A DNA stretch of 64,000 nucleotides from Brevundimonas halotolerans (GTDB lineage: Bacteria > Pseudomonadota > Alphaproteobacteria > Caulobacterales > Caulobacteraceae): contig NZ_QTTA01000017.1 of NCBI RefSeq assembly GCF_003730275.1, positions 1-64,000 of the forward strand, given 5' to 3'. A program made the translations under genes and the position numbers. Below the pieces are notes generated by a model that saw nothing but the letters and a program-made list of their open reading frames with translations, had not been told where the DNA came from and did not search any database. Shown here piece by piece: positions 25,944 through 35,816 of this stretch (positions within the stretch are counted from its first letter, which is position 1; each line of letters opens with the position of its first letter).

Positions 25944-26894
25944 ATGGCCACCCACTATCTCGAGTTCGAAAAGCCGATTGCCGACCTCGAAGCCAAGATC
26001 GAGGAGCTGTCGCTGCTGTCCGAAACGGCGGGCTCGTTCGAGACCGAAGTCGCCGGTTTGACTCGCAAGGCCGAGGAACTGCGCCGCAAGATTTATGGCA
26101 AGCTGGACCCCTGGATGAAGACCCAGGTGGCCCGCCACCCCCAGCGTCCGCATCTGGTCGACTATATCGACGGTCTGTTCACCGATTTTGTCGAGCTGCA
26201 CGGCGACCGTCAGTTCGGCGACGATCAGGCCATCATTGGCGGTCTCGCCCGCTTCCGCGACCGTCCCGTCCTGGTCATGGGCCAGGAGAAGGGCCACGAC
26301 ACCCAGACCCGCCTGACCCACAATTTCGGCATGGCCCGGCCCGAGGGCTATCGCAAGGCCGTGCGCCTGATGGATCTGGCCGAACAGTACAGCCTGCCCG
26401 TCCTGACCTTTGTCGACACCGCCGGGGCCTATCCGGGGCTGGGCGCCGAAGAGCGCGGTCAGGCCGAGGCCATCGCGCGCTCGACCGAGCGCTGCCTCAC
26501 GTTGGGCGTCCCCTCCATTGCCACCGTCACCGGCGAGGGCGGCTCCGGCGGCGCCATCGCCATCGCCGCCGCCAGCCGCGTGCTGATGCTGGAGCACTCC
26601 ATCTATTCTGTGATCTCGCCCGAAGGCGCCGCCGGAATCCTGTGGCGCGACGGGGCCCGGGCCCGTGACGCCGCCATGGCCATGAAGATCACCGGCCCCG
26701 ACCTGATGGAGCTCAAGATTGTGGATCGCCTGATTCCCGAGCCGGTCGGCGGGGCCCACAGCGACCGCGCCACCGCCATTGCCAACGTCGGCGACGTCCT
26801 GGCCGAAGAGCTGGAGGCGATGAAGGGCCTCTCGCCCGAAGACCTGCGCCGCAAACGCGCCGAACGCTTCTACGCCATCGGCCGCATGAGCTAG
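25944..26894 (+). CDS. accA: Acetyl-CoA carboxylase carboxyltransferase subunit alpha
   Basis: 316 residues, standard AccA length. With AccD it transfers CO2 from carboxybiotin to acetyl-CoA, giving malonyl-CoA for fatty-acid synthesis. The N-terminus LEFEKPIADLEAKIEEL, GHDTQTR...NFGMARPEGYRKA, FVDTAGAYPG and GEGGSGGAIAI are AccA signatures. The ATG at 25944 gives the conserved N-terminus. Its stop overlaps the convergent ABC transporter stop by 4 bases. Confidence 0.98.
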   Translation: MATHYLEFEKPIADLEAKIEELSLLSETAGSFETEVAGLTRKAEELRRKIYGKLDPWMKTQVARHPQRPHLVDYIDGLFTDFVELHGDRQFGDDQAIIGGLARFRDRPVLVMGQEKGHDTQTRLTHNFGMARPEGYRKAVRLMDLAEQYSLPVLTFVDTAGAYPGLGAEERGQAEAIARSTERCLTLGVPSIATVTGEGGSGGAIAIAAASRVLMLEHSIYSVISPEGAAGILWRDGARARDAAMAMKITGPDLMELKIVDRLIPEPVGGAHSDRATAIANVGDVLAEELEAMKGLSPEDLRRKRAERFYAIGRMS

Positions 26895-28777
26895 GCCTTC
26901 AGGGCCGAGCCCCGGGTCTGCTTGCGCCACAGGGTCGCGTACTCACCCCCCTGACGCGCCACCAGTTCAGTGTGCGTGCCGCGTTCGACCACGCGCCCGT
27001 CCTTCAGGACCAGGATCAGATCGGCGTCGGCCACGGTCGAAAGCCGGTGGGCGACGACGAGCGTTGACCGCCCGGCCCGGGCCTTCCTCAGCGTCTTCTG
27101 AATGGCCTGTTCCGTGCGGCTGTCCAGCGCGCTGGTCGCTTCGTCGAGGATCAGGATGCGCGGATCGGCCAGCAGGGCGCGGGCGATGCCGACGCGCTGG
27201 CGCTCGCCGCCCGACAGCTTCAGCCCCCGCTCGCCGACCTTGGTGTCCAGCCCGTTCGGGAGGGTGCGGATGAAGGTCGCCAGTTCCGCCGCCTCGGCCG
27301 CCTGCCAGATGTCTTCCTCGCTCGCCTCGGGCCGGGCGAAGGCGATGTTGGACCGCAGCGTATCGTTGAACAGGGCCACATCCTGCGGCACCAGCGACAT
27401 GGCGCTGCGCAGCGAGGCCTGGGTCACGGCCATCGCATCCTCGCCATCGATGGTCACCCTCCCGGTCTGGGGGTCCAGCAGCCTCAGGGCCAGCTTGACC
27501 ACCGTCGACTTGCCCGCCCCCGACGGCCCGACGAGGGCCACGGTCTGACCGGGCTCCAGCGTGAAGCGCACATCCTCCAGCCCTGCGGCGCGGGCATCAT
27601 GGCGGAAGCTGACATCCTCGAACGCCAGACACCCGCCGCGCGCGTCCAGTGGCCGCACCAGATCATGAGCGTTCGGCGCGTCGGCCACCTGCGGCCGCTG
27701 GCGCGTGACCTTCAGCAGCTCTTCCATGTCGATGAAGCCCTGCCGGATCTCCCGATAGGCAAAACCCAGAATGTTCAGCGGGGCATAGAGGGAGATCAGG
27801 ATCAGCACCGCCGCCATCACATCGCCCGGTCCCAGCCGCCCGGCGGCGGCCTCGAACCCTGCCATGACGGCCATGATGGCCAGACCCAGGTTCATGATCA
27901 GGGCCTGGATGCCATTCAGCATGGCCAGCGAGTTATTGGCCTTCAGCGCCGCCTGCACATAGGTGGTCAGGGCCTGATCATAGCGACTGGATGTCCGGGT
28001 CTCGGCCCCGAACGACTTGACCGTCTCATAGTTCAACAGGGCATCGACCGACAGGCCCGCCGCCTCGGAGTCGGCCGCATTCATCGCCCGGCGATGCTCG
28101 AGCCGCCAGCCGGCCATGCCAAAGGTCACGGCCGCATAGATGACCACCACCGCCACGGCCACGGCCGCGAACCGCCAGTCATAGCGCGCGCCCAGCACCC
28201 CGGCGGCCAGGATCAGCTCGATTCCCGTCGGTGCCAGGTTGAAGACGATGATGCGCAGCAGGAAATCAACGGCACGCGACCCCCGCTCCATGATCCGCGA
28301 CAGGGCGCCCGACCGCTTGGTCTGGTGAAAATCCAGCGACAGCGACAGGGTGTGGGAAAAGGTGTCAGCGGCCATCTTGCGTTGCGCCGCAGCCCGCACC
28401 GGGGCGAACACCACATCCGACAGCTGCGGCGTCACCGAGGACAGGAACCGCACCCCGGCCCAGCCCAACGCAAAGGCGGCAAAGCCCCAGCCGACCGCGA
28501 CGGCCGCGCCCTGCCCCGCCGCCAGTTCATTGACGGCAATGCCCAACAGGACCGGTGCCGCCACGCCCAGCGCCTTGCCCAGCAGGGTCAGGGTCAGGGC
28601 CGCCGTGATCCTCAGCCGCAGCTGTGGCGCGCCCGACCGGCCGACCACGCCGAAAAGATCGGCCAGCGCCTTCCATGTCGAGGGCGTATCCGCAGGCGTG
28701 TCCGCAACCGCGCCGTCAAGAGCCTTTGTCGCGGGGGCGACATTGCGCCCCCGCCCTCGTTCACCGCGCATCGCCAT
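26891..28777 (-). CDS. ATM1-type ABC exporter (permease-ATPase fusion)
   Basis: 628 residues: a six-helix type IV exporter domain (about 50-345) followed by an ATPase with Walker A GPSGAGKST, signature LSGGERQR, Walker B ILILDEATSALD and H-loop AHRLST. The membrane domain has DFHQTKRSGALSRIMERG and the LNYETVKSFGAE stretch typical of the ATM1/HMT1 group, half-transporters that export glutathione-linked or heavy-metal substrates. Works as a homodimer in the inner membrane. Substrate is inferred from the family only. Confidence 0.93.
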   Translation of the reverse strand: MAMRGERGRGRNVAPATKALDGAVADTPADTPSTWKALADLFGVVGRSGAPQLRLRITAALTLTLLGKALGVAAPVLLGIAVNELAAGQGAAVAVGWGFAAFALGWAGVRFLSSVTPQLSDVVFAPVRAAAQRKMAADTFSHTLSLSLDFHQTKRSGALSRIMERGSRAVDFLLRIIVFNLAPTGIELILAAGVLGARYDWRFAAVAVAVVVIYAAVTFGMAGWRLEHRRAMNAADSEAAGLSVDALLNYETVKSFGAETRTSSRYDQALTTYVQAALKANNSLAMLNGIQALIMNLGLAIMAVMAGFEAAAGRLGPGDVMAAVLILISLYAPLNILGFAYREIRQGFIDMEELLKVTRQRPQVADAPNAHDLVRPLDARGGCLAFEDVSFRHDARAAGLEDVRFTLEPGQTVALVGPSGAGKSTVVKLALRLLDPQTGRVTIDGEDAMAVTQASLRSAMSLVPQDVALFNDTLRSNIAFARPEASEEDIWQAAEAAELATFIRTLPNGLDTKVGERGLKLSGGERQRVGIARALLADPRILILDEATSALDSRTEQAIQKTLRKARAGRSTLVVAHRLSTVADADLILVLKDGRVVERGTHTELVARQGGEYATLWRKQTRGSALKA

Positions 28778-28816
28778 GGGCCCTATATGGCGCGCGCTGC
28801 GGGTTTGACAAAGCCG

Positions 28817-29833
28817 TCAGCCAATCCCGGCGATCGTCTCGACCAGTTCCTCGACGGCCTCGACCGTCGTCGCCCAGGAACAGACGAACCGCACCGACCC
28901 GTCATCGAACCGGTAGCAGGCCCAGCCCGCCTCATTCAGACGCTGGTGCGCCGCCGCCGGCATACGGACGAACACGGCATTGGCCTCGACCGGATGGGCC
29001 AGAACATGCGGCGAGCGCGTCACAATCCCCTCGGCCAGTTTCAGCGCCATGGCATTGGCGTGGGCGGCGTGGCTTTCCCAGGCGCCCGTCTCCAACAGGC
29101 CCAGCAGGGGTGCCGCCAGGAAACGGCCCTTGGACGCCATCTGCCCGGCCTGTTTCAGCCGGTTGTCGATCCGCCGGGCCAGCGAGGTGTCGAACATCAC
29201 CAGCGCCTCACAGCACAGGGCTCCCGCCTTGGCCCCGCCCAGCACCAGAACATCGACGCCCAGCCCGGCGATGGATTTCAGATCAAAGCCTGCCGCCACA
29301 GCATTGGCCAGCCGCGCCCCGTCCATGTGTACGCCATGCCCGCGCGCCTTGACCGGATCGATCAGGGCCTTCAGCTCGTCATGCGTATAGACGGTGCCGT
29401 ATTCCGTGGCCTGGGTCAGCGACAGGGCCGCAGGCGGCTGGCGGTGGCCGACCTCGGTCTCGGCCAGATGCGCCGTCAGCGCACCGACGTCGATCTTGCC
29501 CGAAAACCCCGGCAGACCGATCAGGCCGACGCCCTGCCCGAAAAAGCCCGGCGCTCCGGTCTCATCCGTACAGACATGCGCCGCATGGTGCGCCAGCACG
29601 GCCTCGAACGGCCAGGCCAGCATCGACAGGGCCAGCGAATTGGCCGCCGTGCCCGAAAACACGAACCGCACCTCGGCCTCGGTATCCAGCCTTTGCCGGA
29701 TCAGGTCCGCCGCGCGCGTGCTGACGTCATCGGTGCCATAGGCACGCGCAAAGCCGTCATTGGCCTGCGTCAGGGCCGCCAGGGCCTCCGGCGCCATGCC
29801 CGCCGTGTTGTCGGAGCCGAAATCATAGCGCAT
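28817..29833 (-). CDS. Low-specificity threonine aldolase
   Basis: 338 residues, PLP-dependent fold type I. SDNTAGMAPEAL at the N-terminus, SGTAANSLAL, HMDGARLANA and the cofactor lysine K202 in LGGAKAGA match threonine aldolases, which split threonine or allo-threonine to glycine and acetaldehyde. The lysine motif in the commoner family is GGTKNG; the AKAG version is seen in an alphaproteobacterial branch, so specificity for L- or D-isomers is uncertain. Its start codon shares one base with the mscS stop (29833). Confidence 0.93.
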   Translation of the reverse strand: MRYDFGSDNTAGMAPEALAALTQANDGFARAYGTDDVSTRAADLIRQRLDTEAEVRFVFSGTAANSLALSMLAWPFEAVLAHHAAHVCTDETGAPGFFGQGVGLIGLPGFSGKIDVGALTAHLAETEVGHRQPPAALSLTQATEYGTVYTHDELKALIDPVKARGHGVHMDGARLANAVAAGFDLKSIAGLGVDVLVLGGAKAGALCCEALVMFDTSLARRIDNRLKQAGQMASKGRFLAAPLLGLLETGAWESHAAHANAMALKLAEGIVTRSPHVLAHPVEANAVFVRMPAAAHQRLNEAGWACYRFDDGSVRFVCSWATTVEAVEELVETIAGIG

Positions 29834-30771
29834 CAGGAGTCGCTTTCCCGGTCGTCGCCCTTATCTGCGGTGACCATCACCAGACGTGCCAGGTCGGCGC
29901 CCTTGTGCGGCACCTCGACCTGATGCGGGAACGGAATCTCGATACCGGCCTCATCCAGCGCTTCCTTGCCAGCCTGCATCAGATCCGCCTGGGTCTGCCA
30001 CCATTCGCCGGAAAACACCCACGCGTGCAGGGTGATCTGGACCGCGCTGTCCAGCAGACCCGTCACGCCCGACCAGACGGGCGGGTCCTCCATCACGCTG
30101 TCATGCTGCCTCGCGACGGCCTCGAGGACCTCGCGGGCGGCCTTCAGGTCCTCGCCATAGCCCACGGTGAAATCGATCTCGACGCGGCGCCGGGTCTGAC
30201 CCGAGAAATTCAGGATGCGGTCGCCCAGAACCAGCGAGTTCGGCACGACGATCTTGTGATTGCTGGCATTGCTGAGCTGCGTGGTGAACAGGTCCAGCTT
30301 CTGCACCGACGCCGTGACACCACCGATGTCGACCACATCCCCCACCCGATACGGCCGCAGGATCAGCAGCATGACCCCCGCCGCCACATTGGAAAGCGTG
30401 CCCTGCAACGCCAGACCAACGGCCAGCGAGGCGGCACCCAGAACGGCAATGATCGAGGTGGTCTGTACGCCCAGACGCTGCAGCACGGCGATCAGGCCCA
30501 GGATCAGCACCGACACGCGGACGATCTGCACCGCAAAGCTGAGAACCGTTGAGTCGTGGCGGAAGGCGCTGACCCGACCCAGCCCCTTGCGCGCCGCCGA
30601 GGCGGCCCAGCGCGAGGCGATCACCGTTGCGATCAGGATCAGGATCGCCAGCGTCAGATTGACGGCAAAATCGCCGACCAGTTGGGTCGCCTTGGCGACC
30701 AGGGCGGCATCAAGGGTCACGGCATCCCGGCTCGAGGCCAGGGTCGAGGCAAGAAGGCTGGTGTCAGTCAT
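29833..30771 (-). CDS. MscS-family mechanosensitive channel
   Basis: 312 residues. Three predicted helices (about 32-55, 73-95, 100-125), the pore-lining helix being glycine/alanine rich (GAASLAVGLALQGTLSN), then the MscS beta domain with YRVGDVVDIGG and VVPNSLVLGDRILN. Small-conductance channels release solutes on hypo-osmotic shock. The C-terminal vestibule ends with a short acidic tail. Length is close to E. coli MscS (286), so no extra regulatory domain. Transcribed with the aldolase gene, sharing one base. Confidence 0.95.
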   Translation of the reverse strand: MTDTSLLASTLASSRDAVTLDAALVAKATQLVGDFAVNLTLAILILIATVIASRWAASAARKGLGRVSAFRHDSTVLSFAVQIVRVSVLILGLIAVLQRLGVQTTSIIAVLGAASLAVGLALQGTLSNVAAGVMLLILRPYRVGDVVDIGGVTASVQKLDLFTTQLSNASNHKIVVPNSLVLGDRILNFSGQTRRRVEIDFTVGYGEDLKAAREVLEAVARQHDSVMEDPPVWSGVTGLLDSAVQITLHAWVFSGEWWQTQADLMQAGKEALDEAGIEIPFPHQVEVPHKGADLARLVMVTADKGDDRESDS

Positions 30772-30840
30772 GCCCCGGGTCTAGCGCCCCGGAAAGGCTT
30801 GTGAACCCCCTGACCGGCAATTCTTTACGCAGTCAGCGGG

Positions 30841-32667
30841 TCAGGCGGCGGCCTGGACCGGAGCCTCTGTGCCCATCGTCGCCCGCAACGCCTCACGGCC
30901 CTCACCGACGAGAGCCATCATCTGGGCCAGGGCCGCAAAGTCGATGGGCTTGTTCAGATAGGCATCGGCCCCGGCCTCAAGCCCTGCGGCGTGATCCTCG
31001 CTGCGGGCCGAGGCCGACAGCACCACGATCGGCGTTCCGGCATTAATGCCGGCTCCGTCGCGGATGTGCCGGGTCGCCGTCAGGCCGTCCATGACCGGCA
31101 TGTTGACGTCCATGATGATCAGATCGAACGGCTGTTCCGCACAGGCATCCAGCGCCAGCTGTCCGTTCTCGGCAGCGGTCGAGACATGTCCGGCTGAGCT
31201 CATCCAGGCTTCCAGGATCATGCGGTTGACCGGGTGATCCTCGACGATCAGCACCGACATCTGACGGCCGTCCTCGACCTCTGCAGTGATTTCCTCGACC
31301 GCTTTCGGGGCGGCCCACTCCACGACCTCGGCCTCAACCGCAAAGATGAAGGTCGACCCCTTGCCCAGCTCCGAGGTCACTGTGATGTCACCGCCCATGA
31401 TATTGGCCATGCGCCGCGAAATCGTCAGGCCCAGGCCCGTCCCGCCGAACCGGCGCGTCGACGAGGCATCGACCTGGGTAAAGGGCTGGAACAGACGCTC
31501 GAGATCCGCGGCAGAAATCCCGGTGCCACTGTCGGTGACGGCGAACTCGAACGCCACCCGCCGGTCGGCCAGTCGCTTGCCCCTGACCGTATAGGCCACC
31601 GTGCCCGTGTCGGTGAACTTGACAGCATTCGACAGCAGATTGTGGATCACCTGACAGACACGCAGCGGGTCGCCCTTCACGGTCGCCGGGATGTCGCCTT
31701 CGTAGGTCGCCTCGAACATCAGGCCCTTGGCCTCGGCCTGGGCCTGGAACGGGCCGGTCACGCGACGATGCAGGTCCTCGACCGACACATCGACGATCTC
31801 GAAGGTCATTTTCCCGGCCTCGATCTTGGTCATGTCGAGGATGTCGTTCAGCAGGCTGAGCAGATTGTCGCCGGAGTTGCGGATGATCGACAGATATTCC
31901 CGCTGGGTATTCTCCAGGCGCGTCGCGCTCAGCAGCTGGGCCGCGCCGAGGACGCCGTTCATCGGCGTGCGCAGCTCGTGCGAGATGATTCCCAGGAAGT
32001 TGGACTTGGCGTCATTGGCGGCGTTGGCCTTGTCGCGGGCCGCTTCCAGCTCTTCGATCAGATGGGCCTGGTGGGCCTGAAACGCGCGAATTCGCTCCTC
32101 GCGCATCATGGTCATGGTCACCAGCACGAACAGGCCGGCCGCCGTGAAGGGCAGCACGGCAAGGAACGGCCAGAACAGCGGCGTGCCCCACTGGCTCACC
32201 GCAATAATCACAGCCACAGCGCCATAGGGCGAGGAAATCACAAGGGCCTGCCGGGGCGAACTGCGCAGCTGCGCGAACACCAGCACATAGCCGGAGACCA
32301 GCAGCGTCAGGGCCAGAGGCTGTCCGAACGGCGCGCCCGAGAACCAGGCCAGCAGGGGTGCTGCGGCCCAGGCGGCGGTCGTCACGGTCGCCACGGCGGG
32401 AAAAATCAGACCCCACCCGGTTCCGACCCGTTCGCTGATGCGCTTTTCAACCGCCCCGCGCGCGGCCCCGGCGGCCAGCGTTCCGACGAACCACAGACCG
32501 GCCGTCATGGAGCCCAGGGTCGCGAGCAGTCCCAGCGCCCAGCTGGTGATGATCAGATAGCGCAGATACTGGGTCTGCAGGATGGCCTTCAGGGCTGCCG
32601 CAGCCTCTCCCGGCGCCGCGTCTTGCCCTAATCCGTCTGTTTCGACCAAGGCGGGCCCCCTCCGCAC
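30841..32667 (-). CDS. Hybrid sensor histidine kinase (membrane, HisKA-HATPase-REC)
   Basis: 608 residues from a GTG at 32667. Five to six hydrophobic segments (about 37-65, 85-107, 116-134, 145-185) without a recognised extracellular sensor domain, a coiled coil, HisKA with phospho-His230 (SHELRTPMNG), HATPase with N box NLLSNAVKF, G boxes DSGTGIS and GGTGLGL, and a C-terminal receiver with Asp in IIMDVNMP and KPIDF. The receiver suggests a His-Asp-His-Asp relay through a phosphotransferase such as ChpT, in line with Caulobacterales systems; that partner is inference. Related in layout to integral-membrane hybrid kinases of this order. Confidence 0.94.
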   Translation of the reverse strand: MRRGPALVETDGLGQDAAPGEAAAALKAILQTQYLRYLIITSWALGLLATLGSMTAGLWFVGTLAAGAARGAVEKRISERVGTGWGLIFPAVATVTTAAWAAAPLLAWFSGAPFGQPLALTLLVSGYVLVFAQLRSSPRQALVISSPYGAVAVIIAVSQWGTPLFWPFLAVLPFTAAGLFVLVTMTMMREERIRAFQAHQAHLIEELEAARDKANAANDAKSNFLGIISHELRTPMNGVLGAAQLLSATRLENTQREYLSIIRNSGDNLLSLLNDILDMTKIEAGKMTFEIVDVSVEDLHRRVTGPFQAQAEAKGLMFEATYEGDIPATVKGDPLRVCQVIHNLLSNAVKFTDTGTVAYTVRGKRLADRRVAFEFAVTDSGTGISAADLERLFQPFTQVDASSTRRFGGTGLGLTISRRMANIMGGDITVTSELGKGSTFIFAVEAEVVEWAAPKAVEEITAEVEDGRQMSVLIVEDHPVNRMILEAWMSSAGHVSTAAENGQLALDACAEQPFDLIIMDVNMPVMDGLTATRHIRDGAGINAGTPIVVLSASARSEDHAAGLEAGADAYLNKPIDFAALAQMMALVGEGREALRATMGTEAPVQAAA

Positions 32668-32735
32668 CGTTCACTTCAGGGTGGACGCTACTGTGAAGTT
32701 TCTAAGACGAGGTGAATCTTTGTCCTGGTCGCGGA

Positions 32736-33050
32736 TTACGACATGTTGGGACTCTTCTGCACCTCGTCCGGCGTCAGCGCCTTGACCGACAGGGCGTGCA
32801 CCGGCCCGGCCATTTCCTCGCGCAGCAGGTCCAGCACCCGCCGCTGCCGCGCCACCCGGGTCAGGCCCTCAAAGGCTTCCGATACGATCATCAGGTTGAA
32901 ATGGCTCTCACCGCCGGGCCGGGCATCCATGCCGCCTTCATGGTGGTGGCCGGCGTGGCGCGCGCTGTCGTCGACCAGCTCAATCGCGTCCGGGGACAGC
33001 CCTGCCCCCAGCTTTTCGAGGATTCTTTGCGCAATCGGGCCGTGCGACAT
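32736..33050 (-). CDS. BolA family protein
   Basis: 104 residues from ATG 33050. BolA fold with helix-loop-strand pattern: DAIELVDDSARHAGHHH and a conserved H in GGESHFNLMIVSEAFEG, then ARQRRVLDLL. BolA proteins bind [2Fe-2S] clusters with monothiol glutaredoxins and influence iron and morphology control. The pattern HAGHHHEGG is richer in His than usual. Divergent from the DnaJ-like gene by 45 bases, an arrangement kept in many alphaproteobacteria. Confidence 0.93.
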   Translation of the reverse strand: MSHGPIAQRILEKLGAGLSPDAIELVDDSARHAGHHHEGGMDARPGGESHFNLMIVSEAFEGLTRVARQRRVLDLLREEMAGPVHALSVKALTPDEVQKSPNMS

Positions 33051-33095
33051 GCCATCTTCCTTGATGAGGACCAAATCAGCCCTACACTTCACAGG

Positions 33096-33752
33096 ATGCC
33101 TTCCTCGTTTCAATACAAGCCGCGCTTCACGGACATCCGGGTCAAGCCCCCTCGCACCGACGAGGAGCGGGCGGCCGAGGCCGATGTCCTGCGCCTCAAG
33201 CCCGGCGAAAAGCCCTGCCAGTGGCCCGACTGCACTCGTGCGGCCACCGCCCGTGCGCCCAAATCGCGTGAGCGCATCAACGACTTCTACGACTTCTGCC
33301 AGTCGCACGCCGCCGAATATAACAAGGGCTGGAACTTCTATGCCGGCATGAGCGAGGACGATATCCGCGCCGCCCGCGAGAATGAGGCCATGACCGGCGG
33401 TCGCCCGACCTGGGAAATGAAGGCCGGACGCCTGAACCGGGAATCCGCCGCCGCCTCAAAGGCCGGCACCACCGGCGGCACCTGGCGCGACAGCTTCGGC
33501 CTGTTCGGTCGCCGGGGCGAGGCCGTGCCCGAACAGCCGGGCGAGGATCGCCGCATCGGCCGGCTGGAACGCGCCGCCCTGGCCGACCTCGATCTGGAGC
33601 CCGGCGTCGAGAAGAAGGCCATCAAGGCCCGCTACCACGAACTGCTCAAGCGCTTTCACCCCGACCACAACAAGGGCGACCGCGGCGCCGAGGCCAAGCT
33701 GCAGCGCGTCATCAAGGCCTGGAAGACCCTGCAAAAGGCCGGTCTGGCCTGA
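33096..33752 (+). CDS. J-domain protein with N-terminal cysteine-containing region
   Basis: 218 residues. The C-terminal about 60 residues form a DnaJ domain with HPD (RFHPDHNKGD), which stimulates DnaK ATPase. The N-terminal part has CQWPDCTRAA and FCQSHAAEYNKGWNF, a conserved Cys-rich arrangement that may bind metal. The J domain sits at the C-terminus rather than the usual N-terminus. Widespread in alphaproteobacteria beside bolA, function unknown. Confidence 0.92.
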   Translation: MPSSFQYKPRFTDIRVKPPRTDEERAAEADVLRLKPGEKPCQWPDCTRAATARAPKSRERINDFYDFCQSHAAEYNKGWNFYAGMSEDDIRAARENEAMTGGRPTWEMKAGRLNRESAAASKAGTTGGTWRDSFGLFGRRGEAVPEQPGEDRRIGRLERAALADLDLEPGVEKKAIKARYHELLKRFHPDHNKGDRGAEAKLQRVIKAWKTLQKAGLA

Positions 33753-33792
33753 CGGGCTTCAACTCCCCCTCCGCATCCGCTAAGCGCACCCC

Positions 33793-34797
33793 ATGACCTC
33801 TCCGCTCGACTCCTCGCCCGATCCTCTGCTGACGCTCGAACCGCACCGCAAGGCGACGGTCCGTGAGTTGTTCGGCATCGACGCCGACATGACCGTGCCG
33901 GTGTTCACCGAGCGTGACAGCCATGTCCCGGACATCGACGAGGCCTATCGCTTCGACCCCCAGACGACGCTGGCCATCTGTGCCGGCTTTGCCTTTGACC
34001 GCCGTGTCATGGTTCAGGGCTATCACGGCACCGGCAAGTCGACCCACATCGAACAGGTCGCCGCCCGCCTCAACTGGCCGCTGGTGCGCGTCAACCTCGA
34101 CAGCCACGTCAGCCGGATCGACCTGGTGGGCAAGGACGCCATCGTCCTGAAGGACGGCAAACAGGTCACCGAATTCCGCGAGGGCATGCTGCCCTGGGCC
34201 ATCCAGCGCCCGATCGCCCTGGTGTTCGACGAATACGACGCCGGCCGCCCCGATGTGATGTTCGTCATCCAGCGCGTGCTCGAGGCCCAGGGCCGCCTGA
34301 CCCTGCTGGACCAGAACCGCGTCATCCGCCCCAACAAGCATTTCCGCCTGTTCGCCACGACCAACACCATCGGCCTCGGCGACACCTCGGGCCTCTATCA
34401 CGGCACCCAGCAGATCAATCAGGGCCAGATGGACCGCTGGAACATCGTCACCACGCTCAACTACCTCGACCACGACGTCGAGGCCGAGATCGTCGCCGCC
34501 AAGGTACCCGAGTGGAACGACGCCGAGGGCAAGCGCACCATCGCCGCCATGGTCCGCGTCGCCGACATGACCCGCAACGCCTTCATGAATGGCGACATCA
34601 GCACGGTCATGAGCCCCCGCACCGTCATCACCTGGGCCCAGAACGCCACCATCTTCGTCGGCGACATCGGCCTCGCCTTCCGCCTCACCTTCCTGAACAA
34701 ATGCGACGAACTGGAACGGCCGACGATTGCGGAATTCTACCAGCGCGCGTTCGGTGAAGACCTGCCCGAGGCGGCGACGCGGGTGAAGGTGGGTTAG
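33793..34797 (+). CDS. cobS: Aerobic cobaltochelatase ATPase subunit CobS
   Basis: 334 residues. AAA+ MoxR-type ATPase with Walker [10 protein letters not shown] (76-84), Walker B-like [11 protein letters not shown], and the CobS N-terminus with [12 protein letters not shown]. CobS with CobT and CobN inserts cobalt into hydrogenobyrinate diamide late in aerobic B12 synthesis. cobT usually follows directly; here the next gene is a lower-GC membrane protein on the opposite strand, with stops overlapping by 3 bases, and no cobT is seen in the window. Confidence 0.96.
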   Translation: MTSPLDSSPDPLLTLEPHRKATVRELFGIDADMTVPVFTERDSHVPDIDEAYRFDPQTTLAICAGFAFDRRVMVQGYHGTGKSTHIEQVAARLNWPLVRVNLDSHVSRIDLVGKDAIVLKDGKQVTEFREGMLPWAIQRPIALVFDEYDAGRPDVMFVIQRVLEAQGRLTLLDQNRVIRPNKHFRLFATTNTIGLGDTSGLYHGTQQINQGQMDRWNIVTTLNYLDHDVEAEIVAAKVPEWNDAEGKRTIAAMVRVADMTRNAFMNGDISTVMSPRTVITWAQNATIFVGDIGLAFRLTFLNKCDELERPTIAEFYQRAFGEDLPEAATRVKVG

Positions 34798-35468
34798 GGC
34801 TTACTGTCGCCCTTCCTCTTTTGCCGGTGTTGGTCGGCAATCTCGGTGACGTCGATGAGCGATACATAGCGGCCGACTTGTCGAGATATCGCTTGGAGGT
34901 GCTTCTCCATCCTATCAAGCGTTTCAGCCGATTTGGCCGACGGCGATTTCGCCAGTATGCCGCGAAGGCCCGAGAACTGCTTTATATCGATTATTCTCTT
35001 GCCCCTATGAGTGCGGCCGAGCGCATCTTTGTAGGTGATATCTACTGTGAACCGTTTAAGTGGGCCGATATCTTGATCGGACAACTTTCCGTAGAGTTCA
35101 AAGCTAATACCAAAAAGCGATTTAACCTTCTCGCCTTGCGGGATAACCGACATTGGCATTCGATCTTTATCATTTTCAAGCAACACGTTATGCGCTGAGA
35201 AATCATCTTCATCACAGTCGAATTGAAACACGACATCAAACGCCGGTCCGCGCCCGACATTGGCTAAAATGAACTCGACAGCTCCCGATCCTTCTGGGTG
35301 AGGAAGAATATAGGCCACGACATCAGGGCTAGATCCGGCCTTCCTTAAAGCTCGATTTTCGAACCATAGGAATGCGGTTAGTATGGCAATGCCGAGCGTC
35401 GATATTCCCGACATAAGAGTGGAATATCGGTCCAAAACTTCGAGTACGTTTTCCATCACTGTGATCAT
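34794..35468 (-). CDS. Single-TM protein of unknown function, third gene of higBA operon
   Basis: 224 residues. One N-terminal helix (about 20-36) and a long cytosolic or periplasmic part containing [13 protein letters not shown], a motif shared by many uncharacterised membrane-anchored proteins with an immunoglobulin-like beta sandwich. Base composition is clearly lower in GC than flanking cobS and abgT, pointing to recent acquisition. It begins 6 bases after higA, so it is probably transcribed with the toxin-antitoxin pair. A second start, five codons in (35456), is possible. An overlapping frame on the plus strand was rejected as a shadow. Confidence 0.7.
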   Translation of the reverse strand: MITVMENVLEVLDRYSTLMSGISTLGIAILTAFLWFENRALRKAGSSPDVVAYILPHPEGSGAVEFILANVGRGPAFDVVFQFDCDEDDFSAHNVLLENDKDRMPMSVIPQGEKVKSLFGISFELYGKLSDQDIGPLKRFTVDITYKDALGRTHRGKRIIDIKQFSGLRGILAKSPSAKSAETLDRMEKHLQAISRQVGRYVSLIDVTEIADQHRQKRKGDSKP

Positions 35469-35474
35469 AGGCCC

Positions 35475-35816
35475 CTACGCCGCCCTCGGCGTGATCATCT
35501 CCAGCGCCGCACCCATCTTCCGCCGCTGCTCCAGCAGGTCGTAGTCAATCTGCAGTCCAAGAAAGTACCCGGCGCTGAGGCCCCAGTAGCGCGTCAGACG
35601 CAGGTCGGTGTCAGCCGTCACCGCGCGCTTGCCTAGGACGATCTCGTTGATCCGGCGCGGCGGCACACCGATGGCGTTGGCCAATGCGGTCTGGCTCATG
35701 CCTGCGGGCTTGAGGAAATCCTCCATCAGGATGTCACCCGGGGTCGGGTTCTTCAGCCAGTCGTCGGGATGGCCGACGTCGGCAAAACGGTCAGTGGTAG
35801 TCACAGATTTCGACAT
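35475..35816 (-). CDS. higA: HigA-family antitoxin (XRE helix-turn-helix)
   Basis: 113 residues. The HTH core PGDILMEDFLKPAGMSQTALANAIGVPPRRINEIV (quoted in part as GMSQTALANAIGVP) and the following GKRAVTADTDLRLTRY are typical of HigA antidotes, which bind HigB and repress their own promoter. Overlaps higB by 26 bases, toxin gene first, as in classical higBA. A palindrome upstream of higB (36088-36103) is a candidate operator. Confidence 0.93.
   Translation of the reverse strand: MSKSVTTTDRFADVGHPDDWLKNPTPGDILMEDFLKPAGMSQTALANAIGVPPRRINEIVLGKRAVTADTDLRLTRYWGLSAGYFLGLQIDYDLLEQRRKMGAALEMITPRAA

Noticed and set aside
34821..35198. 125-residue plus-strand frame opposite the higBA-linked membrane protein
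   Set aside because: The minus-strand protein has a clean TM helix, operon spacing and a known motif; the plus frame has none.
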